From: Acridotheres tristis
Lineage: Eukaryota > Chordata > Aves > Passeriformes > Sturnidae
DNA length: 64,000 nucleotides
NCBI GenBank assembly: GCA_037013685.1
Contig: CM072889.1
Coordinates: forward strand, 13,525,976 to 13,589,975
Reading direction: 5' to 3'
Shown here piece after piece: positions 41,601-50,700 of this stretch (its first letter is position 1; every line of letters starts with the position of its first letter). Both the position numbers and the translations under genes were made by a program. A model generated the notes under the pieces. It did not search any database. It worked only from the letters and a program-made list of their open reading frames with translations, and was not told where the DNA came from.

Positions 41601-43415
41601 TGAGATGATGAGATGCCAAGCACAGCAGCCTGACCCTCTGACACCCAACTCCCATGGACGAGGAGGCAGTGGCTGCAGCCCCTTCCATGGGTGCAGGATG
41701 GCCAGGCACCATCAGAGCTGTGCCATTTATGCCATCTTGGGGAACAGCAGTGTAAATGCTCCAGCGATTTCCCATAGGCTCCCAGCTGACAGAAATAAAC
41801 TCTGAAGCTGCAGTAATTTCAGTAGCACCCTGCCTCTTCCTCCTCCCAACAGGGAATTTTTACTGACGGCCGGGTAGCAGTGAATTTAAACCATTACATT
41901 TGACTTTGATGTACAATTATTCCCGCAGATAGGTGGTTAGTACAGCAGAAGTGAAAATAATTTCAGCGGATTAAATGTCAAAAATAAAAACCTTCAAGAT
42001 CATCTCTGGGGAGTTGTGAACTCCTTCACAAGGCTGAAGGATTTTCCTTTGATTTTAAGCATCCCAGGATAGCTCCAACCCTGTCATCAGATACAGGCAG
42101 ACAAGCTGTGCACACTGAGGCGCACAAGCCTTCCTACCCAGATCCAATGGCAGCTTAAATCAGATTAACATTCCCCCCAAATTTACCCCAGGCATTGCCA
42201 AAATAAGAGCCTGTCCCTACTTAACGCTACATTCCTGCAGCCTCCTCCCCATGTGAGGGGGCTCTGCTACCCCCATGCAGTGGCACCTTCGCCTTCTGCA
42301 GTCTGGAAGTGTCAGGAGTTCCTCCCACCCTCCTAACTCACCAGTTTGGTAATATTACCCACAAGAAATATGCTGTTTTGGGTCAATTTTCCTCCTCCAA
42401 TTGTTTTACAACCAGCATCATGCTTGAAATAGATAAAAGCAGTGACTCAACATTTAAATATAGTGGATTTTCCACCAGCTTTTTCAATACTTTTTATTAA
42501 GAACCTTTTAAATTATGTGATTAGGGGGTTGTACATCTGTCGGCACCTTTTAATGCTCAGCATTTAGGGGGAGGAAGAGGAAATGCAACTGTTTAGAACC
42601 AAGAACACAGACTGAATGCTGATCTTTATAAATCTAATTAAAGAGATATAAATTATAAGCCAACCTCATTCAAGAGGTGATTTAAGTTGGAACAGTATGG
42701 GTACTTCATGGGATATTTATCACTGCTTAATTATCCTTTATTTTCTATTCCATCTTGTGTTTCACAAGGCCATCTGACTCTAGATTCCTCCCCTGGTCTT
42801 ACAATGTTGGCCAGATGATTCTCATGCAAATCTAACACCCTATAAAAACACATCTTTTAAAAGAAGACATTACAGAGAAAAATGGGTTTTACAGAATAGA
42901 AGTTTCCTCCTAACAAACATACAAATGTATCAACAGTGTCATCAATGGAGTTAACTTTGGGCACCCACTCCCCACACAGATTTGTTGCAGTCACATGCAC
43001 ACCTCCCACAGCCATTCCAAAGACTGGGAAGAACGCTGTCCAGGATGTTGTTAAAGTTAACCTCTGGGGAAAAAAAATAAAATTAATGATCTCACTATAA
43101 AACCACTGCCTGGGGAGGTTACTAAATTTTAGGGTTCTGCTCCTGCTCTCTTAACTATCAAGAGAGCAACTTGCAGGCCTGAAATAATTAAGAACAGAAA
43201 ACTCAATTATCTAGTAAACTAAGCTTTTAAACCACCGTGCTAAGCTAAATGGGAAGGCTGCACAGGGAGGAGCATCATTAGTCCCACTCAGGAAAAACAG
43301 AATAAAAGAGCAAGAGTACAAAAGGAATCGGTTCATGAGCAAAGGGGCATCGAGACCAGCAGGAAGAGTTGGGATTTTTAGTTTTTAAACTGTACATTGG
43401 CACACACCAGCTGCC

Positions 43416-43435
43416 AAAAAGAAAAAAAAAAAAAA
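43416..43435. repeat. A-rich tract in intron 1
   Basis: A5 G A14 run. Confidence 0.88.
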
Positions 43436-44532
43436 GACAAGAAAGCTTAACATGCTCAGCCAACCACTTGTAAAGCGTTACACCTCAACTGCAAAAGGTT
43501 AATCTCCTATTTTCTTAGGGTGAATCCATATTTTCTTCCATCAAAGAAAATGAACAAAAAGCTGGAAATAACACTTTGCTGTGGGAAGAAGGAAAACAGA
43601 CCTGCCAGCAGATATTTCTGTCAAGATAAATATTCCTCAGTTTTCCATTGTCCTAGAGCAGAGAGATCCATCCCCTGTCCCCATCCTGCCAAGGCACCAG
43701 CTCACCCCTTCCCCTCCACCCACAGGCACCAGCCCAGAGCATCACCACCAATACAGAGAAACCCAAATGGCAAAGAGGAGAGAAAAACAGACCAGGAGAA
43801 ATGGAAATTCAAACTGCCGTTTATAGATAGGAGAAATTATGCAAAGAAAAGACAAATGGAGGAAGAAAACCCAGACAGGCAACATAGGAAAAAGCATTTA
43901 GTTATTACTGAGCATGAAGCTACCCCAGCACAGAACCACAGGCTGACTCAGGAGCTGGCAGTCTCATCTTCATCAAAACCCAGGAAAAGCACTCTGCCAT
44001 CACCCTGCCTTCACTCCTCTCCAGCACAAGATCTCTGATCCAGCTCCAGTTGCCATGAATTACACCCTCCCAGCCCTCGGAGCAGGCAGCCACAGCTGAC
44101 AGGAGTTAGGCCATGCTGTTCCCCACCTCTAAGCACGCTCCAGAGTGACACAAACCCGGACCCCAGACTGCAGGACCAGAGGAGACCAAGCTCCTCACTG
44201 CCTGGTGCACGCCTGCAGCTAGAATAACTCCCAGGCCATCAATATCGCTCACGAAACAGCATGACGCTTCCCTCACATTTAACAGAATTGCCTCTTTTTT
44301 TGGATTGTTTTTTAATTAGAAGTGTGGTCTCTGTCTACTTCAGAGCTCTCCTACAGAGCATGCTGTGCCTATGTCCCTCCAGCCCACGCACCACTGATGC
44401 AGTAAAATGAGCTGTGGGACATTTCTCCTAGGTGTGTTGCAACTCAGCAGCGCTTCCACTACTGACTCCTTCAGCAACAACTGCTCATAATGCAAAATGG
44501 GGCTCCCAGAAACAATTGCTTTCTGTTTGTGT

Positions 44533-44558
44533 AAAAAAAAAAACAAAACAAAACAAAA
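44533..44558. repeat. A-run with (CAAAA)n
   Basis: Eleven A residues followed by three CAAAA units. Confidence 0.88.
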
Positions 44559-46354
44559 TCCACATTTTAAATAAGTTGTTTAGCTTCAGTTTCTCCAGGG
44601 TGGTGATCCATAAGGAAAGTTCTCAGAATTGATTCCATGGTGATTTATGGCTGGGAACTCCAAAACTTTTTTTAATTGACAGATGTACAAAAGGAAGAAA
44701 AGCAATAAACAGATGCCTGGAAAATAGCCCTTGAGTGATGTTCCCCTATTACAGAGATTTATGCTGAAGCTACTAGGAGAAGCAAGTGCTCTGAAGTGTA
44801 ATTACCACACAGAGTCATGCAAGATGGGCCAGATCCAAGGTATAAGCAAGCAGTCATTGCTTTAATTATGATCAAGTTTATGTACTTAGGCAAATGTAAA
44901 ATCCACTTTCGATTTGATATGTGGGAACTTTATCATCGTAACAAGCTGGAAGCATTCACTTGAAACACCAGCCCTGTTACGAGATATTGATCCAGCTGCC
45001 CACAGGCTCTGCAGAGAGGCAGAGGGCTCCTTGTTCCTCCTGACTATCAGGGATGCAGCTGGGGCTCACAGGGGAGCACGAACGTAACTGAGGAACCCCA
45101 GCAAGCTGAACCCTGCTGGGAAGGGAAGATACCCACTGCAATCACAGCCAGGCCAGAGGATGCTACTGCTTTCTGGGGAAGGATCGATCACACTGCAGCA
45201 GGGCAGCCCCAGCAGTACCTCAATACAATGGGAGTCATTCTCCAGGAACCTGCCCAGCCCTCCAGCACCTCCCTGGGGTGTGTAAAAACATACTCAGCAA
45301 TGCTACTTAGGAATGAAAGCAAGAATCTCACTGACTTTCAAAGAAACATCTTGCCTTCCTTCTGACAAACAGAATTTGTCGATTCAGTGGTGATAAGAGC
45401 AGCTCCTTCCCTTTCCTGCAACTCTTCATGCAAACATTTCACTGGAAAGTATTTCCAGTGCCATTTCCTTACTGAACCAGGAGGCCAAGCCCCTGTAGGA
45501 CAGAGAGAGTTGTCTCTGCTGTTCCTGCAGCTAGTCTGAAAGGAGCATCAGGTGTCAAAATTTATATGAGAAGAGAACATAAGGACAGGTAGGGATAGGA
45601 AAGGTACACTCACCAGGACTCACATCTAAACTCCCCTTATATCTCTCACAGCTCTTGATAAGCTGAGGCATTGCTGCAGTCCTAGAGACCAAAGGACTTG
45701 GGATTTGCAGAAGCAGCCACACCACTTTGCAGTCCCAGTTCTGGGTACCCCATTCCCCCCTCCCTCTCCTGTGCTGCAGCAGATCACTGCTGAAGGAACT
45801 CCTGTGTTTCTGGCCTGTGCGACACCAAATGCAAGAAATGTAACTCAACACATCGTCATTAAAAGCAGCCACCGCTGGCGATGATCTCATTGCACCTCCC
45901 CTGCCTGTCACGTTTGCCTGTTATCTCTTCCTTTTCATACTTTGATCATAAGCTTTTCAGGGCAGGCGTTCTCTGCTGCATATTGAACCCAACACAACAG
46001 CACCGAGCTCTCCAGGCAGCTCCGTAACGCAGCCATCAAAACTGATCCAGTTGTGTACGCACACTCCCAGCACATAGCCACCCACCTGGAGCAGCCGACA
46101 TTCCCTAGCTCCCAAAAAGCTGCAAAAGAACCTTTAAAAGGCAAGGGACTCGAGTATTTTAAAATAAGAGTGAGGCATATATACAAAAAGCAGCCTTGCA
46201 GGGCGTAGGTGGTGAGGTTTGGCGGCAGCCACCTGTGATGGGAATTGCAGAGCAGAGTAACACCTCTCGCAGCCCTGTCACAGAATCCCGCACATCCCGG
46301 GCGATGCCGCGCTGCCCCTTCCAGCCCCATCCCCGGGAGCTGCGGCAGCCCCCG

Positions 46355-46402
46355 GGCTCAGGCTGGGATGGAGGTTTGGGCTCAGGCTGGGATGGGGGTT
46401 TG
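46355..46402. repeat. 24-bp tandem duplication
   Basis: Two adjacent 24-bp units beginning GGCTCAGGCTGGGATG differ at one base. They lie in intron 1 within the CpG island. Confidence 0.8.
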
Positions 46403-46952
46403 GATGCTCTCGGAGCAGCCCCATAGAGCGAGATCGCGTCGGACCCTGGCAAACCTCGCGCTGGGAAAAGCGGCTCTGGCGGACCCGGGACCTGCAGAGA
46501 CGTGACGGGTGCGCGGAGCCTTCGCTCGCCAGCAGGGACACCGCGGGTTCCTGGGGACCTCGCACCGGACCCCCGACAGCCAGGACGGGGCCGGCTGGTC
46601 CCTCCGGCAGCTCGAGCTCACCTTGGCCACCCGGCGTGAAAAACCCTCCTGAACAAACTGAGGGCAATAAAGACCCGCTCTCCAGTGGGCTCCCATTACC
46701 GCGACGTAATCACAGGCTCCAAGTTATCCCCATATCCGAGGCGCCGAGCCCGGTGGCCACTGGCACCGAGCGGCCGGGTGAGAGCAGCTCCCGGCGGGAG
46801 AGCGGGCAGCCCGCACCCGGCTCCGCAGCGTCCCGCAGCCGCGCAACGACCCCCGTCCGCGGCCCCGACTCCAGGCGCTGCTTCACCCCGCACCCGAACG
46901 GCACCGGGCGATCCCCGGGGAGACGATGACACCACGGGGAGGGTGGTCTCAC

Positions 46953-47118
46953 CTGGCACGGGGCTCTCGGGCACCCACTTGGCTCCGGGCTGCAGCACCT
47001 GGAAGGCGGCACGGACCGGGCGGCAGGCGGCTTCCCCCGCCGGCTGCGCGGCCCCCGGGGCACCGAGCAGCGCGGCCGCCAGCAGCGGCAGCAGCAGCAC
47101 TCCGCCGCTCCTCGACAT
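46953..47118 (-). CDS. GPC3: GPC3 exon 1, coding part (signal peptide and start of glypican core)
   Basis: This exon encodes residues 1-55 and the first base of codon 56 of glypican-3, a GPI-anchored cell-surface heparan sulfate proteoglycan that modulates Hedgehog, Wnt and growth-factor signalling. A leucine/alanine-rich signal peptide spans about residues 5-24. Next come the first core cysteine (C32) and the block LQPGAKWVPESPVPG (42-56), which matches mammalian GPC3 almost residue for residue. The exon ends in a canonical donor, CCAG|GTGAGA, in phase 1, the phase known for human GPC3 exon 1. I chose the ATG at 47118 because it directly precedes the signal peptide and has A at -3. The frame stays open upstream to 47436, but that start lies beyond the CCAAT boxes and the extension looks like translated GC-rich 5' sequence. 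Codon use is extremely GC-rich, as expected in a CpG island. Identification rests on homology recalled from human GPC3. Confidence 0.95.
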
Positions 47119-47143
47119 CCTCCCGGCCCACCGGGGCGCTCCT

Positions 47144-47164
47144 CTAGGCGCTGCCAGCGGGCAT
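47144..47164 (-). CDS. Short upstream ORF in GPC3 leader (6 codons)
   Basis: An ATG at 47164 opens a six-codon frame (MPAGSA) closed by TAG at 47144-47146, 25 bp before the GPC3 ATG and in a different frame from it. It has G at -3 and C at +4, so it is an intermediate start context. If transcription begins upstream of 47164, as the CCAAT positions suggest, ribosomes would meet it first and could be partly diverted. Whether it is translated is unknown. Confidence 0.4.
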   Translation of the reverse strand: MPAGSA

Positions 47165-47254
47165 GCCCGCCGTGCCGGGACACGCCGGCACCGGGAGCAG
47201 CGGAGCCGAGCTCGGCCCCGCGCCTCGCGCGGCGCTCCCGGGGCGCCGGTCCCG

Positions 47255-47286
47255 GCCCCGCCCCGGCCCTGATTGGTGCCCGCCCC
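47255..47286 (-). promoter_or_regulatory. CCAAT/GC-box module, copy 1
   Basis: A 32-bp unit carries a CCAAT box (47272-47276, read CACCAATCAG on the gene strand, NF-Y type) and a GC box GGGGCGGGGC (47255-47264, Sp1/KLF type) separated by 7 bp. It matches the unit at 47308-47339 with a single difference. Confidence 0.75.
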
Positions 47287-47307
47287 GCCCGCGCCACGCC
47301 CCGCTCC

Positions 47308-47339
47308 GCCCCGCCCCGGCTCTGATTGGTGCCCGCCCC
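47308..47339 (-). promoter_or_regulatory. CCAAT/GC-box module, copy 2
   Basis: This is a second 32-bp copy, offset by exactly 53 bp from the first. Its CCAAT box is at 47325-47329 and its GC box at 47308-47317, with the same 7-bp gap. The only mismatch is at the fourteenth base (t here, c in copy 1). It looks like a recent tandem duplication of a functional promoter unit. Confidence 0.75.
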
Positions 47340-47345
47340 CCGCCC

Positions 47346-47353
47346 GCGGGAAA
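47346..47353 (-). promoter_or_regulatory. E2F-like site
   Basis: The gene strand reads TTTCCCGC, which fits the E2F consensus TTTSSCGC exactly. It sits between the second and third CCAAT boxes. E2F and NF-Y sites together are common in growth-regulated promoters. Binding here is inferred. Confidence 0.45.
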
Positions 47354-47372
47354 CTCGCCCCGCGCGCGGCAC

Positions 47373-47396
47373 CGCCCCGGCGCTCATTGGGTCCCG
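47373..47396 (-). promoter_or_regulatory. Third, diverged CCAAT/GC-box copy
   Basis: On the gene strand a third CCAAT box (47386-47390, within ACCCAATGAG) lies next to a short GC element, CCGGGGCGG. It resembles the two upstream-promoter modules but has several mismatches. The spacing from the second CCAAT box is 61 bp. Confidence 0.55.
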
Positions 47397-47404
47397 CGGG
47401 GCTG

Positions 47405-47433
47405 CCCCGCCCCGCCCCGCCCCGCCCCGCCCG
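47405..47433. repeat. (CCCCG)n pentanucleotide tract
   Basis: Five perfect CCCCG units (47405-47429) plus a partial unit lie at the distal edge of the promoter. The gene strand is (GGGGC)n, with more than four G-runs separated by single C residues, a classic potential G-quadruplex. Confidence 0.85.
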
Positions 47434-47455
47434 CACCTGTGCGCGCCCTCCCGCC

Positions 47456-47592
47456 CGGCACCGACCCCGACCCCGATCCTGGCACCAACTCCATCATCGA
47501 CACCGACACCGGCACCGACCTCGATCCCGGCATCAACACCAGTGTCGGCACCGGCACTGATCCCGGCACCGTCCCCGATCCCGACACCGGAA
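47456..47592. repeat. Degenerate hexamer-based GC minisatellite
   Basis: The stretch is built from variants of CACCGA, CCCCGA, CCCGGC and CATCGA with a clear 6-bp rhythm. In one plus-strand frame this rhythm would give alternating Asp/Thr/Pro dipeptides, a repeat artefact rather than a gene. It lies within the distal CpG island. Confidence 0.65.
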
Positions 47593-47735
47593 CAGCCGCG
47601 GGCTCACACCGCTCTGAGCGCTGCTCCCGGTGCCCCCTCGCTCGCTGCCTGTGCGGTGCAGACCCTGCGTGGCCCCACGCGTGCACCCGGCGTGGGATGC
47701 GCGGTGTCTCGTTTGCACGCGTTGCATGAGCTCAC

Positions 47736-50700
47736 AGTGCTGCACCGCGAGGGAATAGAGCGTCTCTTAAGCCCTCGCCAGCCCCAGCTGGGGCTGCAAG
47801 GGAGAGCGAAGTTCCACACACTGCACTAGACCCCCCTCCTAAGGCTCAGGGACAGAGTGGGAGTTTCCTGGAAACTCCACCATGAGGGAGGAGTGGGTGC
47901 TGAGTGCAGGGCCGTGAGCATCACTGAGCCCCCTGGGGCAGCACTGAAGTCTGTATAACCCGTTCTCCAGAATGCTCAGGAGTGCGATGGGTCTGGGGTG
48001 CTGCTGGGTGTGCATAGCACAAATCACCAGAGGAGCTACCCTGGAAACAGGCAGCTTTACATGAACAGGTTGTATTCCTCCAGCAAGACCATTTCTGCAC
48101 CAGTTTCCAGATGGAGATGTTGGGAACGCCTCGCTCACTGAGCTGAAGGTCCCCCGGGGTCTCCCAGGCCTGGTCAGATCCTGTGTCCCCCGGCTGGAGG
48201 ATATTCCAGCTCCATCTCACCAGCAAAAGACCCTAAATACCAACATTGCACCCTCAGCTGGAAGGGGCCCACACTCCTCGTCACTCAGCAAGCAGCTGTA
48301 CAAAGTGGGAAGCAAGAAGGTGGGGTGAGGAAAGGCTCTATTTAAAACAGCAAGGGTCGTGTATGAAAAACTGCCAAAATAGTGTTTGCCCAGGCAGTCT
48401 CCTCACTGCTCGCCCCCAGCCTGCACCATGCACAGAAAAACAATGACGGAGCAAGTACAAGAAGAAGAACAGAAGAAAAATCTATTTAAAATTTCCAGCG
48501 CAAATGCAGGATCAAATTATTGCTAATGGCTCACTACCAGCTCTTTTTCACTCTGAAATTTTGAACAGGGGTGAAAAATGGAAGTCCAAACTGTGTATTT
48601 GTTCTAGGAAAATGCCTGCCAGGGAGAGATTGTTTAAATATATTATGGATATGCGTCTAATAAGCTGGAATGTGCAACACGTCTCGTTGCTTAATGGATT
48701 GTCGGAGCCTGTTGCTGTCCACAGACTGCACTATTTATTATCCCTTTATTGTTTCTAGTAAGCATGACTGACAAAATTCCCATTAACCGGGCAGCAAAAA
48801 GTCCTGCTTTGCAGGAATTGAGAGAAATCCAGAATTTTCATTTTGTTCAGAGGTGCAGGTGCTCCACAATGCAAACTGCGCTTGATTTCAGCAAAGCGAA
48901 GGGCAGCATGTGCTCGGTGATACGGATGAGGAGCCATCCTTTACCCATTTTCATTTCTCCTGATGCCTTACACAGAATACCAGAACACAGGCTGTGGCTG
49001 ATGTGAGCCACATCACACCAGATAGCTACCACACCTCTTCTGCATCTCCTTCATTGATCTAGTGATGGATTTGTTATGTTTATGCAACAGTTTTGGGTAC
49101 AGTCAGTTTTGTGTTAAGTCAGGAATCAATCGGACTGAGTTGCAGAACACAAAGGCTGGTATTTGAAGCACTCCTTTATATACAATATTGCAATCTATAT
49201 TATGTTTATGGCCTGAATTGCAGTTGTCTAAAAGGCGTTCAAGCATCTCCTGTGTTCATCTTCAAACCTGCTGTGTGTATTTCATTTAAATACAGGAGGC
49301 TTGTGCTGCTCCAGGTAAGTACACAGATATTGTCAAGCATGCCATTAGAGCAAAGAATTACACCCAGCGCCAAATAGGTGCCATTTAGGTATCTCTGCTC
49401 AGATGAGGGAGTGCTTTAGGATTTCAAACAAATTAGAAAACAACATTACTGCTCTTTACTGGGTCTGGCTTCGCAGTGGGATCTGGCATTATCTTGACAA
49501 TGACTCCCTGCAAAAATAAAGTATATTTATTGACAAGGAGATGTGTCAAAAGCAAGTTAAAGCTTCTAGAAACATGCAACAAAATCCAGTGGCAGCCCTT
49601 TCTTTCAGTCATTCTTCTGAGTTGTACTCAAAGTCTGCCAGCAGGAAGAAAAAGACTCACATTTTAACTGGAAACTTTCCCTAATGGAAACGCATTTTTC
49701 CCAGTTCTCACTCCAGCATTACTGACTTTTCTCGGGGTAATAAAGTCTAGGACACAGCTAAATGGAAATAAGGGGTGGATCCCATCCCATCCACGGACCA
49801 ATAATAGTGTCATGTTCTCTAGCACCTCCAGCCCCAAGCCCAAAGGATGCAGAAGCATTTCCAAGGTGGCAACTGCAGACTCTCTGACTTCCATCAGGAC
49901 TGCAACATCAGTCCCATGAAAATCTGAAGCTATTTTCCTGAGCACAGGCACATCCATATGGCTTGTCCTTTTAATGTGAGGTTAGCAAATGCAGGTTTGT
50001 CCTGGAGGAGAAAGCAGAAGACTTGCTCCAAGATCAGAGACAAAGTCACTGGGTTAGTTGTCTGCCAGCAGATGTAGTAAGAGCCAAGTCATTGTCTCAT
50101 ATCCAGGATGATAATTTCCCTTGTTACAACTGCTCACACCGTAAAAAATTCACTTAATCATCTACCTGCCTCAAGCTTGTGAGTAATGAGAGGCAGGATC
50201 GTGTGTAGCTGATTTTATCAAATGCTCTTATGAAGTTCTCCACTGGGAAAACCCTGAATCAATTAAAACACCAAGGAGAGATGTAGGAGAGGGATTCATA
50301 CTCCCCAGTAGATGCTCACCAGGTTATAAACACATTTCACTTACTCTGTGGATAGAATGGATGGATGAGCTCCATGGGGACAAGGTCAGCTGAACCATGC
50401 CTATAACAGAGGAAATCACTGTGGGGCAAGGGAGAAAAGAAAATCCTGGAGCATCTGTTGACACATCTGCGTGGTTTTGGCACATAGCTGGCAGTCTACA
50501 TGGGTATGTTTGGTCTGGATTTCTCATCTCTGCTGTGCTCCTGTTGTGCCGTTTGTGACACAGCTGCATCACTTGAGATCTCGTAGGCCCTGCTGGAACC
50601 AGGAGCTGCAGGCAATGGCGTCTTCTCCCTGTCAAAATGACCCTTCCCATCTTATTCTGCACCCTGCAGAAGTTGCACTTTCAGGTTTTCATAACCATTT

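Larger units (their letters stand above)
47119..47400 (-). promoter_or_regulatory. GPC3 proximal promoter and 5'UTR
   Basis: Directly upstream of the start codon lie an upstream ORF (47144-47164), GC boxes, three CCAAT boxes on the gene strand and an E2F-like site. CCAAT boxes typically sit 60-100 bp upstream of the start site. The nearest one, at 47272-47276, would therefore place transcription initiation near 47175-47215 and give a 5'UTR of roughly 60-100 nt. That start position is inferred, not seen. Confidence 0.7.
46285..47735. promoter_or_regulatory. CpG island over GPC3 promoter and exon 1
   Basis: CpG dinucleotides are frequent throughout this stretch and rare on both sides. It covers the proximal promoter, 5'UTR, exon 1 and about 670 bp of intron 1. 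CpG-island promoters usually have dispersed start sites and lack a TATA box, and I see no TATA box upstream of exon 1. The borders are estimated by eye. The island extends several hundred bases on the far side of the CCAAT boxes, so divergent plus-strand transcription is possible but not shown. Confidence 0.85.

Noticed and set aside
43520..44038. 172-codon Lys/Pro-rich plus-strand open frame in intron 1
   Set aside because: No recognisable protein; the composition follows the A-rich and C-rich bases of the stretch.
46685..47272. 195-codon plus-strand open frame over the CpG island
   Set aside because: It is antisense to GPC3 exon 1. Its Ala/Pro/Arg/Gly-rich translation reflects GC content, and it has no recognisable domain.
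47163..47729. 188-codon plus-strand open frame with Asp/Thr/Pro repeats
   Set aside because: The repeating residues come from the 6-bp-rhythm minisatellite and GC-rich promoter, not from coding selection.
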